64,000 bases of DNA. Origin: Azospirillum thermophilum. Lineage in GTDB: Bacteria; Pseudomonadota; Alphaproteobacteria; Azospirillales; Azospirillaceae. The notes beneath the pieces were generated by a model that worked only from the letters and a program-made list of their open reading frames with translations, had not been told where the DNA came from and searched no databases. The stretch is from positions 62,001 to 126,000 of the forward strand of contig NZ_CP029356.1 in NCBI RefSeq assembly GCF_003130795.1, given 5' to 3'. The position numbers and the translations under genes were made by a program. Position 1 is the stretch's first letter; each line of letters starts with the position of its first letter. Below are positions 1 to 10,200 of this stretch, in pieces.

Positions 1-1258
1 GACCAGGGCGCGCACATCATCGACCTGCTGAACGGCATCGGGCCGGACGTCATGGCGGCCCTGAACCGGGAATTCCACCACGGCGACGACAAGCTGATGA
101 CCCGCGCCTTCGAGGCCGGCTTCCCCATGATCACCACCAACGCCATCGACCGCGCCACCGGCAAGCCGCCGGACGGCCTGGAAAGCGCGGTGGTGCTTCG
201 CGCCGGCCCCTTCCGCGTCGGCGTGCTGGCGGGAACGCCGCTGCAGACGAAGGAGACCACCCGCACCCCGCAGACGGAGTTCCGCGACCCGGCCGTCGCC
301 ATCGCCGAGCGGGCGCGGGCGATGAAGGCGGAGGGCGTGGACCTGACGGTGGCGCTGACCAGCAGCTCCGGCAACACGCACACCGCGGTAATCGCCGCCC
401 GGCCGACCGACATCGTCCTCTACCAGGACCGCGGGCGCGACATCGGCGTCGACTATGACGGAAAGTTCCTCAGCGCCACGGTGGCGCCGCAGGCCAACTA
501 CGTCCTGGCGCTCGACATCACCATCGACCGCGTCGGGGAGCGCGACAGCCAGCGCCTCGTCTGGTCGCGTCGGTCCGGGTGATCGACACCGCGACCATTT
601 CCCCCGATCCGGATCTCGATGCCAGGACCCGCGCCTATTCCGCGCGGCTCGACGGGCTGCTGAGCATGGAGGTCGGCCGGCTCGAGGAGAACATCGACAC
701 CCGGCGGGAGACCGTCCGCGGCGGGGAGAGCGCCTTCGCCAATACCGTGGTCGACACGCTGCGCCTGGCGCTCGACGCCGACGTGGCGCTGTTCAACGGC
801 GGCGGGATCCGGGGGACAGGAGCTATGCCGCCGGAACCGTCCTGACCCGCCACGACATCTATTCCGAACTGCCCTACCATGATGTCGGCGTCGTGCTCGA
901 TGTAACCGGACAACAGCTATGGAAGCGGTTGAGAGCGGCGTCAGCGGGATCGAACAGTTGCAGGGCCGCTTCCCCCACCTGTCGAACGCGCGCGTCGTCG
1001 TGGACGCCACCCGTCCGCCGGGGCGGCGGGTGGTGGATCTGGCGATCGGCGGCAAGCCGGTGGACGCGCGTCGCACTACCGGCTGGCGACCAGCAGCTAT
1101 CTGGCGGCGGGCGGCGACGGCTACAGCATGCTGGTCTCCGCTCCCGCCTGCTGGAGGAGCGGGACAGCGATTTCGTCTCGACCCTGCTGATCGCGACCAT
1201 CACCCGCACGGGTGTCTTCGCGCCGCGGCTCGACGGCCGCATGACGGTGAAGCGGTGA
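1..1258 (+). pseudogene. 5'-nucleotidase / metallophosphatase-like gene, 5' end outside window, frame broken
   Basis: The 3' part of a UshA/5'-nucleotidase-family gene that begins before the window (frame 1 is open from base 1). It should have an N-terminal metallophosphoesterase domain and a C-terminal 5'-nucleotidase domain; the latter is recognisable from LFNGGGIRG near 790-812 and the following tyrosine-rich stretch. The reading frame must be patched about five times (near 560, 815, 922, 1070 and 1138), each consistent with loss of one base. The N-terminal catalytic motifs are also degenerate: the usual GNHEF is LNREF, and the GHDH metal-binding segment reads YQDRGRD. The family normally hydrolyses nucleotides or phosphate esters in the periplasm; as read, this copy should not. 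Either a decaying pseudogene or an inactive paralogue in poorly called sequence. Stop at 1256-1258, 25 bp before the kinase gene. Confidence 0.7.
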
Positions 1259-1283
1259 GTGCCGGCACCGGAGGCACCGCCCC

Positions 1284-3695
1284 ATGACCGCAGACGGGCA
1301 GGGCCGCGCTGCGGCAGGCAAGGCGCCACCCGACTCCGCCGCGGCCCTGGCCGCCCGGCAGCGCCGGCGCCGCTTCGGCATCGCCATGCGCATCACCGCC
1401 GGCCTGTCGGTGATGATGCTGCTGGTGGTGACGATCGCCGGCGTCTCGCTCTCCTCCTTCCGGACCTTCCGGGCCGAGGTCACCTCGCTGTCGCGCACCA
1501 CCCTGCCGGAGCTGATCACCGGCGCCGAGCTGCACAGCTCGCTGCAGAAGCTGGTGGCGCAGCTTCCGCTTCTGGCCAGCGCCACCTCGACGCCGCAGCG
1601 CCGGTCGATCTACAACGAGGTCGTCTCCGACCTGGAGACGCTGCATCTGCTGGTCGCCCGCATGCGCGGGCAGCTCAACGAGGATGCCGCGCTGGAACGG
1701 GGGGCAGCTTCTCGACCAGATGCGCTCCACCCTGCTGATCTGGCCGCCCACGGTTTCGGACCTCAATGCCGAGGTCGCCCGCCAGATCGAGAGCGGCGAA
1801 CCGCCCAGTCGGAGGCCGCGCGGGGCCTGAGCCGCCTGTCGGACGGGCTGGAACGGCTGTCCGATCCCGATGCCGGTCCCTGGTGCGGCGCGCATCGGCG
1901 CCCTGATGGCGCGGGCCGCCGGCTCCACCAGCTCGAGCATCTCAGCCGGCTGAAGGCGGAACAGCGGGCGGCCGAACGGACGCTGGGCGAGCTGGGCAGA
2001 TCGCCGTCGCGGCCACCGGCCGTCGGGTCCCATTATGGCGGCCATGCACCAGGAGCTGATCGACCTGCTGGTATCGCCCGGCGGCCTGTTCCACAGCGCG
2101 GTGGAGCGGGTGCAGGCGCGCAACCGGCGCAGGCGCTGACCGGGCAGGCCCGCGTCCTGGCGGAGACGGTGGACCGCTCGACCCGCACGCTGTTCGAGGC
2201 GCTGCGCGACCAGTCGGCCGACCGCACGGACGCCATCGTCGGCCTGATCACGGAGCGGGGGCGGGTCGTGCTGGCACTGGTCGGCGCCTCGGCCCTGCTC
2301 GCGGTCGGCGTCTATTTCGTCTTCCGGCGCTTCCTGTCCTCCCGCCTCGTCGGCCTCAACGACGCGGTGATGCAGCGGGTCGCCGGCACGCAGGCCGCCA
2401 TCCCGGTCGGCGGCCATGACGAGATCACCGACATCGCCTCGTCGATCCGCTACTTCATCGACGAGATCGACCGCCGCCAGCGCGACCTCGCCGAGAACGA
2501 GCGGCGCTTCCGCAGCCTCGTGGAAGGCTCGATCCAGGGCATCATCATCCACCGGAACTTCCGGCCGCTCTACGCCAACGACAGCTTCGCCGCCATGCTG
2601 AACATGACGGTGCCGGAAGTGCTCGCCCTGCCCTCCCTCGGCGCCCTGGTGACCGAGGATGAACTGCCGCAGCTCGTCTCCAACGCCGAGTACCTGATCA
2701 GCACCGGGCAGCCGACCGCCCGGCGGCGCATCCGCGCACGGCGCCTCGACGGCAGCCTGCTCTGGGTGGAGCTGACCGGGCGGCGGGTGGAGTGGATGGA
2801 CGGCCCGGCGGTGCAGGCGGTCGTCGTCGACGTCACCCGCGAGGTGGAGGCGGAAGAGGCCCTGCGCCAGTCGCGCGATGCCGCCGAGCAGGCGCTGCGC
2901 GAGCTGAAGGCGACCCAGGCGAGCCTGATCCAGGCGGAGAAGATGGCATCGCTCGGCCAGCTCGTCGCCGGGGTGGCGCACGAGGTCAACACGCCGATCG
3001 GCATCACCATCACCGGCGCCTCCCAGCTTCAGGCCCTGATGGAGGAGCTGGAGCGCCAGCATGCCGCCGGCGCGCTGCGGCGGTCGGACTTCCAGCGCTT
3101 CCTGACCGACGGGCAGGAAATGGCGAACCTGATCCTCGCCAACTGCACCCGCGCCGCCAATCTCGTGCAGAGCTTCAAGCTGGTCGCCGTCGACCAGTCG
3201 AGCGACGAGCGACGCAGCTTCCTGCTGCGCGAGTATGTCGAGGAACTGCTGCGCAGCCTGCACCCGACCTACAAGAACCGCCAGGGCCTGCAGATCGTCA
3301 TCGACTGCCCGGAGGAGATCGAGCTGGACGGCTATCCCGGGGCCCTGTCGCAGATCCTGACCAACCTCATCATGAACGCGCTGATCCACGCGCTGGAACC
3401 GGAGGAGCCGGGCACCATCACCATCGCCGCCCGGCTGACCGACCGCAAGACCGTGGAGCTGATCGTCGCCGACACCGGCCGCGGCATCGCGCCGGAGGTC
3501 CTGCCGAAGATCTTCGATCCCTTCTTCACCACCCGTCGCGGCAGCGGCGGCAGCGGGCTCGGCCTCCACATCGTCTACAACCTCGTCACCAGCCGGCTGC
3601 ACGGCACCATCTCCGTGGACAGCGGCCTCGGCCGGGGAACCCGCTTCACCCTGCGCTTCCCCCGCATCGCCGATCCGGCCGTCGCCGCCGCCTGA
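1284..3695 (+). CDS. membrane-bound sensor histidine kinase with HAMP, PAS, HisKA and HATPase domains
   Basis: A two-component sensor kinase. The order is a first membrane helix at about residues 35-58, a periplasmic helical sensor region, a second helix near residues 327-347 (VVLALVGASALLAVGVYFVF), HAMP, one PAS domain beginning FRSLVEGSIQG, a coiled linker, then the kinase core. The H-box AHEVNTPIG carries the phosphorylated His (codon at 2979), with N-box NLIMNAL, G1 DTGRGI and the F/G2 region FDPFFTTRRGSGGSGLGL. The HEVNTP form of the H-box resembles kinases with PAS sensors of the DctB/HWE-neighbour type. The periplasmic part (about 1700-2135) is read in the wrong frame in several segments: sensible peptides such as DQMRSTLLIWPP and AAMHQELIDLLVSPGG lie in other frames, needing about seven single-base corrections. 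An SD GGAGG precedes the ATG. No response regulator lies next to it; it ends 2 bp from convergent flgL. Confidence 0.85.
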   Translation: MTADGQGRAAAGKAPPDSAAALAARQRRRRFGIAMRITAGLSVMMLLVVTIAGVSLSSFRTFRAEVTSLSRTTLPELITGAELHSSLQKLVAQLPLLASATSTPQRRSIYNEVVSDLETLHLLVARMRGQLNEDAALERGAASRPDALHPADLAAHGFGPQCRGRPPDRERRTAQSEAARGLSRLSDGLERLSDPDAGPWCGAHRRPDGAGRRLHQLEHLSRLKAEQRAAERTLGELGRSPSRPPAVGSHYGGHAPGADRPAGIARRPVPQRGGAGAGAQPAQALTGQARVLAETVDRSTRTLFEALRDQSADRTDAIVGLITERGRVVLALVGASALLAVGVYFVFRRFLSSRLVGLNDAVMQRVAGTQAAIPVGGHDEITDIASSIRYFIDEIDRRQRDLAENERRFRSLVEGSIQGIIIHRNFRPLYANDSFAAMLNMTVPEVLALPSLGALVTEDELPQLVSNAEYLISTGQPTARRRIRARRLDGSLLWVELTGRRVEWMDGPAVQAVVVDVTREVEAEEALRQSRDAAEQALRELKATQASLIQAEKMASLGQLVAGVAHEVNTPIGITITGASQLQALMEELERQHAAGALRRSDFQRFLTDGQEMANLILANCTRAANLVQSFKLVAVDQSSDERRSFLLREYVEELLRSLHPTYKNRQGLQIVIDCPEEIELDGYPGALSQILTNLIMNALIHALEPEEPGTITIAARLTDRKTVELIVADTGRGIAPEVLPKIFDPFFTTRRGSGGSGLGLHIVYNLVTSRLHGTISVDSGLGRGTRFTLRFPRIADPAVAAA

Positions 3696-3697
3696 CC

Positions 3698-5740
3698 TCA
3701 GGCGATGTAGTTCAGCAGCGACAGCTTCTGCGTCTGGCCGGCGACGGTGTAGGAGGCCTGCAGCGTGTTCATGGCGGAGCTGAGGCGGGCCGCCACCTCC
3801 GTCTCGTCGATGCCCTCGATCTTGGCGACGCGGTCGGTCAGGGTGGCGATGGCCGTCTTGTGGGTGGTCTTCTGGTCCTCCAGCGTCGCGAGGTCGGACG
3901 CGACCTTGGCGTGGATGTTGCGCACCTGGCCCTGCGCCTCGGCCATCAGGCTGCGCGACTGGCCGACCAGCTCCTCGTACTTGCCGGGGTTGGAGGCCGC
4001 GGCGCGGGCAAGGCGGAAGGCCTTGATCAGCGTCTGGAACGCCTGGTCGTCGGCGGTCACGCCATAGGTGATGTTGAGACTGTCGTCTGCCGTGACCATC
4101 GCCTTGCGGTAGGCCTCGGGGTTCTTGCCCTTGGTCAGGAACTCCGAATCGTAGAAGGGCAGGTCGGGCGGCGTGGTGTCGGGGATGTCCATCACCTTGT
4201 CCGGCACCGGCGGCAGCGTGGCGACCGAAACGGTGTTCTGGACCGACCCGTTGACCGCCTTGGCCGTGGTCGAGAAAAGCTGCGTGCGGTTCGGATGGTT
4301 CGGGTCCAGCATGCCGTTGCTGGTCGGCAGGATCGTCGCGCCGCTGCCCTGCGCGGTGAGCGGAGCATTCGGGTACAGCGTGTTGAACTGCTGGCGGAGC
4401 TGGGTCGCCACCTGCGTGGTGTCCGTCACGCCGGCGTTGTAGTCCTTCTCGGTGACCGTATAGCTGACCTTGTACTCCGTGTAGGGCGGCAGGTCGCGCG
4501 GCTCGTTGGGGTACTGGGTATAGTATTTCTGGTTGAACGGGTCGTCAGGATCGCCGACATGGACCGAGAACTCGAAGGTGTCGCCGATGTCCACCTTGTC
4601 GCCGGTCAGCGTGAAGGAATCGACCTGCTGCGCCGTGGCGGTCGCCGCCTGCACGGTCGTCGGCGTGGTCGCCGAATTGTCGATGCTGGCGCTGTTGAAG
4701 ACCCGCGCCGACACGTCGAACTTCTGGCTGGCGTCCTTGCCCGTCACGGTGATGATGCCGTCCTTGGACTGCAGGGTCACCGGCAGGGGCGGATCGGCCT
4801 TGGCGATCTGCTGCGTCAGCGCGTCGGCGACCGACGACAGAGTCTTCGGATCGGTCGGCCCCACCTGATAGCCGAACTTGCGGCCGTTGATCGTCACCTC
4901 GAAATAGTCTTCGTCGCTGACGATCGGGCCGTTCAGCGTGACCTTGGTCACCTGGGGGCCGGCCGACAGGTCGGTCACCGGCTCGGTCGAGAAGCGCGAG
5001 CCGGAGAACAGGAAGCGTTCGCCGAACCGCTCGTTCAGATACTGTCGGATGTCGCGCAGCGCGCCCTCCGCCCGCTCCTTCATCTGGTCGGCCTTGGGGA
5101 AGGTGACGGTGAAGTTGCTGCTGGAGGCGGCCTGCAGGTTCTTGAAATCCAGGTTCAGCACCGCGCCCTCGCCGGGGCCGCCGGCAATCTTGAAGTTGTA
5201 GCCGCCGCCGTCGTTGGGCGGCACGGTCTTCAGGTTGATGCTGCGGGTGGAGGTCCCGCCCAGCCCGTCGCTGACCGTCACGTCGTAGGTGCCGTTGGCG
5301 CCGTCCTTCGACGGCACGGCCGTCACGGTGAAGCGCGCACCGACCATCAGCTTGGACTTGCTGAGGTTCAGCGACACGTCCATCGCATCGGCGTTGGCGT
5401 TGTAGGTCGAGGTGACGCTGGGCGGGCCGGGCTCGAACGGCATCAGGTTGCTGGACTGCCAGTCCGTCGCCAGCTTTTCCAGGCTCGTCAGCACCTTGTC
5501 CGTCGCCTGCAGGCGCGGGCTCGCGGTGTCGATGTTCTGGACGTAATTGTTGCGCCGGGCCATCTCCGCCCGCAGGTCGAGGAGCTTCTGCACCTCCGGC
5601 CCGTAGGCGTTCAGGTCCACCGACTTCTTGCCCGTGGTGAGCTGCTGCGACAGCGAGTCCACGGTCCCCTGGCCGTTGGTCAGGTTGCGCACCAGGCTCA
5701 GATAGCGTGAGTAGGTGCTGACTTGCGTGATCGTGCTCAT
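3698..5740 (-). CDS. flgL: flagellar hook-associated protein FlgL (HAP3)
   Basis: The hook-filament junction protein, exported by the flagellar type III system to connect hook to flagellin. The flagellin-like N-terminus (STITQVSTYSRYLSLVRNLT) and the C-terminal helix containing NTLQASYTVAGQTQKLSLLN form the D0/D1 coiled coil. At 680 residues it is roughly twice the usual FlgL length. The extra central part contains modules such as DYFEVTINGRKFGYQV (about residue 275) and DIGDTFEFSVHVG (about residue 381), which match the repeat found several times in FlgE of the same operon. The ATG overlaps the flgK stop by 4 nt (ATGA), so translation is coupled. It is the last gene of flgE-flgK-flgL and ends 2 bp from the convergent histidine kinase. 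Confidence 0.93.
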   Translation of the reverse strand: MSTITQVSTYSRYLSLVRNLTNGQGTVDSLSQQLTTGKKSVDLNAYGPEVQKLLDLRAEMARRNNYVQNIDTASPRLQATDKVLTSLEKLATDWQSSNLMPFEPGPPSVTSTYNANADAMDVSLNLSKSKLMVGARFTVTAVPSKDGANGTYDVTVSDGLGGTSTRSINLKTVPPNDGGGYNFKIAGGPGEGAVLNLDFKNLQAASSSNFTVTFPKADQMKERAEGALRDIRQYLNERFGERFLFSGSRFSTEPVTDLSAGPQVTKVTLNGPIVSDEDYFEVTINGRKFGYQVGPTDPKTLSSVADALTQQIAKADPPLPVTLQSKDGIITVTGKDASQKFDVSARVFNSASIDNSATTPTTVQAATATAQQVDSFTLTGDKVDIGDTFEFSVHVGDPDDPFNQKYYTQYPNEPRDLPPYTEYKVSYTVTEKDYNAGVTDTTQVATQLRQQFNTLYPNAPLTAQGSGATILPTSNGMLDPNHPNRTQLFSTTAKAVNGSVQNTVSVATLPPVPDKVMDIPDTTPPDLPFYDSEFLTKGKNPEAYRKAMVTADDSLNITYGVTADDQAFQTLIKAFRLARAAASNPGKYEELVGQSRSLMAEAQGQVRNIHAKVASDLATLEDQKTTHKTAIATLTDRVAKIEGIDETEVAARLSSAMNTLQASYTVAGQTQKLSLLNYIA

Positions 5741-7146
5741 CGGACGACAGCCTCCAGCGCGTCAAACATCGCCGAAGCCACTTGCATGACTCGTGCCGAA
5801 GCGGCGTAGGATGTTTGAAGCTGCTGGAGATTCGCGATTTCCTCGTCGATGTTCACGCCGGTCTTGGAGTGGTAGCGCTCTTCCAGGATCTGCCGGGATT
5901 CCTTGTTCTGGGCGCTCATGTCGTTGACCGTCTTGGCGGCCGCCATCCAGCCGCCGGTGATGGCGCTGGCCATCCCGCTGTAGGAGGTGTCCTCCAGCTT
6001 CAGCCCGTCGGCGGTCAGGTTGCGGCCGACGGTGTTCATCGCCGCGACCACCGGGCTGATCGCCGACTGCTTGATTTTCGTCCGGTTTTCCAAGAGGTTG
6101 GCGCTGACGCCGATGGTGAAGCGGTCGGTCCCCTCGAAGAACAGGGTCGGCTCCTCGCCCTCCTTCACCGGCTTGGCGCCGTTGTAGGCGTCGCGGAAGC
6201 TGGTGGGCTGGCCGGGCTTCGTCTCGCCCACGAACTCCTTGGCGAAGGCGTCGAGCTGCGAGCGCAGCTTGCGGATGATCTCGCCGGTCGGCTCGGCGCT
6301 GGCCTTCGTCGGCGGGCTGGCGGTCGACCCGTCCTTCAGCATCGAGAACAGGGCGCCGATCTTGCCCTGCTGCATGCTGTCGCTGACCGGGGTGATATGA
6401 TTGCCGGTCTCCAGGTTGATATTGCCGCCGTCGAAGGAAAGTTTTGCCGGTTCGGCGTCGACCAGCGCCAGGCCGGTCGGCGAGAACAGGGCCATCCGGC
6501 CGTCCGGGCGCTCGACCGCGCGCACGCTCATGTAGCTGTTGAGCTCGCGGATCAGCCCGTCCCGCTTGTCGGCCACCTCGTTCGCCGCGGAGCCGTAGCC
6601 CTTCAGCGAGACGATGTTGTCGTTGATGGCGCTGATGTCCTTCAGGAGCTGGTTCACCCGGTCCACGGACGTCCGGAGATCGTTCGTCATGGACTGCTGC
6701 ATCTCCTCCACCCCCTTCGACACGCGCTGGATCTCGCGGGCGAAGTTGTCGGCGGCCTGGACGAGCTGGTACTGGGCGGTCTCGTTCTCCGGTGAGGTCT
6801 CCAGCGTCTTCCAGGCTGCCTGGAAGGTCTCGGCATAGCTGTTGAGCTGCGGCTTCCCGTTGGTCGTCCGCATCAGGTCGCCGAGCTGCTGCATGTAGCC
6901 GGCCTGGGTGGACGAGAATCCGTCGCGGGCGGTCAGTTCGTCCACCTGGGCACGCAGGGCCTTGTCCACCTCGCGCCGGTACTCGGTCGTCACGACCTGG
7001 CCGCTGCCGTCCACGATCTGCGTGGTGGTGTGGCGGGTCCGGGTGGGATCGTCCGCGCGGGCGATGTTGTCCGAGACCAGCTTCACATTGGCCTGGACGG
7101 TGCGCAATCCCGCGGTCGCGCTGCTCAGGGCTGAGAAGAGGGACAT
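5737..7146 (-). CDS. flgK: flagellar hook-associated protein FlgK (HAP1)
   Basis: The first junction protein on the distal end of the hook, exported through the flagellar rod. The N-terminus SLFSALSSATAGLRTVQANV followed by VSDNIARADDPTRTRH is the FlgK/FlgE-type rod-hook motif; the C-terminus with DEEIANLQQLQTSYAASARV is the conserved FlgK end that forms the D0 coiled coil. At 469 residues it is within the alphaproteobacterial size range. It lies 109 bp after flgE, with a GC-rich hairpin between them, and overlaps flgL by 4 nt. It is probably transcribed from the sigma-54 promoter upstream of flgE. An SD-like AAGG lies about 11 nt before the ATG. Confidence 0.95.
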   Translation of the reverse strand: MSLFSALSSATAGLRTVQANVKLVSDNIARADDPTRTRHTTTQIVDGSGQVVTTEYRREVDKALRAQVDELTARDGFSSTQAGYMQQLGDLMRTTNGKPQLNSYAETFQAAWKTLETSPENETAQYQLVQAADNFAREIQRVSKGVEEMQQSMTNDLRTSVDRVNQLLKDISAINDNIVSLKGYGSAANEVADKRDGLIRELNSYMSVRAVERPDGRMALFSPTGLALVDAEPAKLSFDGGNINLETGNHITPVSDSMQQGKIGALFSMLKDGSTASPPTKASAEPTGEIIRKLRSQLDAFAKEFVGETKPGQPTSFRDAYNGAKPVKEGEEPTLFFEGTDRFTIGVSANLLENRTKIKQSAISPVVAAMNTVGRNLTADGLKLEDTSYSGMASAITGGWMAAAKTVNDMSAQNKESRQILEERYHSKTGVNIDEEIANLQQLQTSYAASARVMQVASAMFDALEAVVR

Positions 7147-7206
7147 GGCCGTGGACCTTCTGTCGGGCGGAGGAGGTCGGGCGCCGGCTTTGCCGTCCGC
7201 CCGATC

Positions 7207-7234
7207 GGGGCGCGCGGCTCAGGCGGCGCGCCCC
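7207..7234 (-). terminator. intercistronic hairpin between flgE and flgK
   Basis: A perfect 9-bp inverted repeat (GGGGCGCGC / GCGCGCCCC) with a 10-nt loop, starting 22 nt past the flgE stop. No U-tract follows on the minus strand, so it is more likely a partial attenuator or mRNA-stabilising hairpin that lowers flgKL relative to the abundant hook protein than a full terminator. That role is inferred from position. Confidence 0.4.
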
Positions 7235-7255
7235 GGGTCGGTCACTGCTGCAGGA

Positions 7256-10200
7256 TCAGCGCTTCAGGCCGAGGACTTCCTGCAGCATCTCGTCCGAAGT
7301 CGTGACGATCTTCGTGTTGGCGGAGTAGGTGCGCTGGGTGACGATCAGCTTGGTGAACTCGTCCGCGATGTCGACGTTGGACGATTCCACGCTGTTGGCG
7401 ACCACCGCGCCGGCACCGTTGGTGTCCGGGTCGTTGAAGTTCGGCCGGCCGCCGTCCTCCGTCTCGATGAACACGCCGCCGGCTTCGCGCTGCAGCGCGT
7501 TCGGGTTGTTGAAGGTCACCACCGGGATGCGGCCGATGACGCGGCTGCGGCCGTTGTCGTAGTTGACGATCACGTCGCCGTTGTCGCCGTAGACCACCTC
7601 CTTGAACTGGCCGCGCGAGGCACCGTCCTGGACGAGCTGCGTGACGTTGATCTCGCTGCCGGCATACTGGGTCAGGCCGCCCGACTTGCCGAACTTGCCG
7701 AGGTTCAGCGTGATCTGCTGCGGGCCGAAGCCGTAGTCCACCGTGAAGGTCACGGTCGCGTCGGCCCCCGTGGTCTGGTTCGAGTTGGTCACCGCGGAGC
7801 CCGTGCCAACCTTGGCGGTGCTGATGCTGGTGATCGTGCCGACATTGTCCTTGTTGGTGCCGAAGCCGAGCTGCACATAGGCCGGGGTCTGGCCGGAGGA
7901 GGTGAAGGGATCGACGGAGAACTGGTCGGCGGCGACACCGCTCTGGGTCTTCGAGGTCAGGGTCAGCACGCTGCCCACCGCGCCGGCGGTCACCGACAGC
8001 GAGGTGTTGGCGTTGACCAGATCGGCCAGCTTGGCGGTGATGTCCTCCATCGAGGTCTCGTCGCCCTTGGTCGTGTAGCTGATCGTCGTCTGGTCGATGG
8101 TCACGCTGTAGACGGCCCCCACGTCGCCCGGCGAGCCGGTCAGGGTGATGGCCCGCTGCTGGTTGACGCCGGCGACGTTCGTGGTGATCGTCCCGCCGCT
8201 CAGCGTGCCGGAGCTGCCCGTGGCGTTGTCGACCGACGGGATGGCCGTGAACTTGCCGGTGTTCGGCGTGTTGTGGACGATGGTCAGCCGCCCGTTGGTC
8301 GCCGAAGCGGTGACGTTCAGGCCGGCCGCGTTGATCTTGTTCGCCAGTTCCTGCGCGACGCCGGTGATGTCCTCGAACGAGCCGTAGTTGGTGCTGTCGA
8401 CCGCGACGGAAACCGGCTTGCCGTCGATCGTGATCGTGTAGCGGTCGCCGATGTCGATCTGGGTCTGCGGGAAGGAGAAGACCTGCTGCTGCCCGCGGTT
8501 CTCCGTCGGGGGGCTGATGGTCGGGCCGTTGATCTTGTTCGAGGTGGCGGTGCCGGAGGTGTACTGCTGGTCCATCTTGAACGGCGTGCCGGGGTTGCGC
8601 GCCGTCAGCGTCACCTGGGAGTTGGTGACCGTGGCGATCACCGGCGCCGACGGGCGGGCCGAGTTGATCTTGGTCGCGACCGCGTTCGCCAGCCCGTCAT
8701 AGGTGCCGATGGTGCCGATGTTGTCGGCCGTCACCTCCACCGAATAGGGGACACTGTCGATGGTCACCGTGTACTTGTCGCCGACGCGCACGTTGTCGGT
8801 CGCGGTGATGGCCAGCTTCGACGCGCTGCTGTTCAGGTTGACGCCGTTCGTCGTGCCGGTGAGCCGCAGGGCGCCGGTGGAATTGACGTCGGCGTTGACC
8901 GCCAGACCGGCCTGGTTGATCTGGGTGACCAGATCTTTCACCACGCCGGCCATGTCCTTGAGCGTGTTGATGTTCGAATAGCCGATCTTGGTCGTGAAGG
9001 TCTGCCCCAGCACGGTCACCGAATATTCGTCCGGAACCTTCAGCGCGCCCGCCGGAAGGTTGTACAGCGTCACCTCCGGGGTGCCGGCCGTCGCCGGGGT
9101 CGTGGCCGCCGTCAGGGCGGTGAAGGTCGCCGGGCTCGACCCGGTCACGTTGTTGGTAGCGGTGTCGGCGTTGGTGATGCCGGCCGAGGTGGTGAAGGTC
9201 GAGGTCGCGGCCGAGCCGGTGATGACCAGCTGGTTCGTGTTGGGCGCAGCACCCGGGGCCGCGGTGATGCCGAGGCCGGCGGCCGAAATCTGCGTCGCCA
9301 GATTCGCGACGACCGCGGCGATGTTCGGCAGGGCGGCGGCGTTGGCGGAGGTGATGCGCGTCTTGAACTCGGTGCCCGCCACCGTCACGCGGAACTCGTC
9401 GCCCACGTCGACCGCGGTGGTCGAGAAGGTGTAGGTGCTTTGCTGGATGCCGGGGCCGCCGCCGTTGGCGTTGGTCAGCGGGCTGCTGACCGTGCTCTGC
9501 TGCGGCGCACCGCTGGTGGAGAAGCTGCCGCTGATCTGCACCGGCTTGTCGTTGGCCGTGGTGACGACGATCTTGGTGGCGTCGTTCGGGTCGATCGAGG
9601 CCTTGTAAGGCTGGCCGGCGATCGCGTTGATCTGCCCCATCAGGTTGTTCGCGACGGCCGCGAAATCCGGATAGCTGCCGATGTTCGCCGCCGTCACCGT
9701 CAGGCTCAGGGGGGCGCCGCCGTTGATGGTGACGCTGTAGGTGTCGCCGATCCGGATGTTGGGCTGCGAGCTCCCGTCCGGATAGAAGTTGGAGCGGCCG
9801 CCGATCGCGACGGTGGAGGGCTTCACGAAGCTCGTGCCGTTCACCAGAACCTGGCTGACCTGGGCGACCGGCGTCACGCCGGAAATGTTGGTGCCGAGCG
9901 CCATTTTGGCGGTGCCGCCGGTGAAGGTGCCGGCCACCGGCTGCGTGCTGCTGCCCGGCGCCACGATGCCGAGGCGCCAGTTGTTGGCGCCGTCCTGCCG
10001 CCAGTTGAACTGCACCGTGCGGGAGTTGCCCTGGGTGTCGTAGATCTGGATGCTGGAGTCCGGCACCTTGATCCCCGGCTTCGGCGTGGCCGGCAGGTTG
10101 GCGCCCAGCGTGATGCTGCTGGTCGACTGCGGCTTGTCCGTCACGGCGCTCACCTGGATCGGCTGGACCACGTCCTTCTTGAGCTGCCCGGTCGTCTCGT

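Noticed and set aside
1200..3602. Long minus-strand open frame opposite the histidine kinase
   Set aside because: No domain and typical of antisense frames in GC-rich genes; the kinase motifs are on the plus strand.
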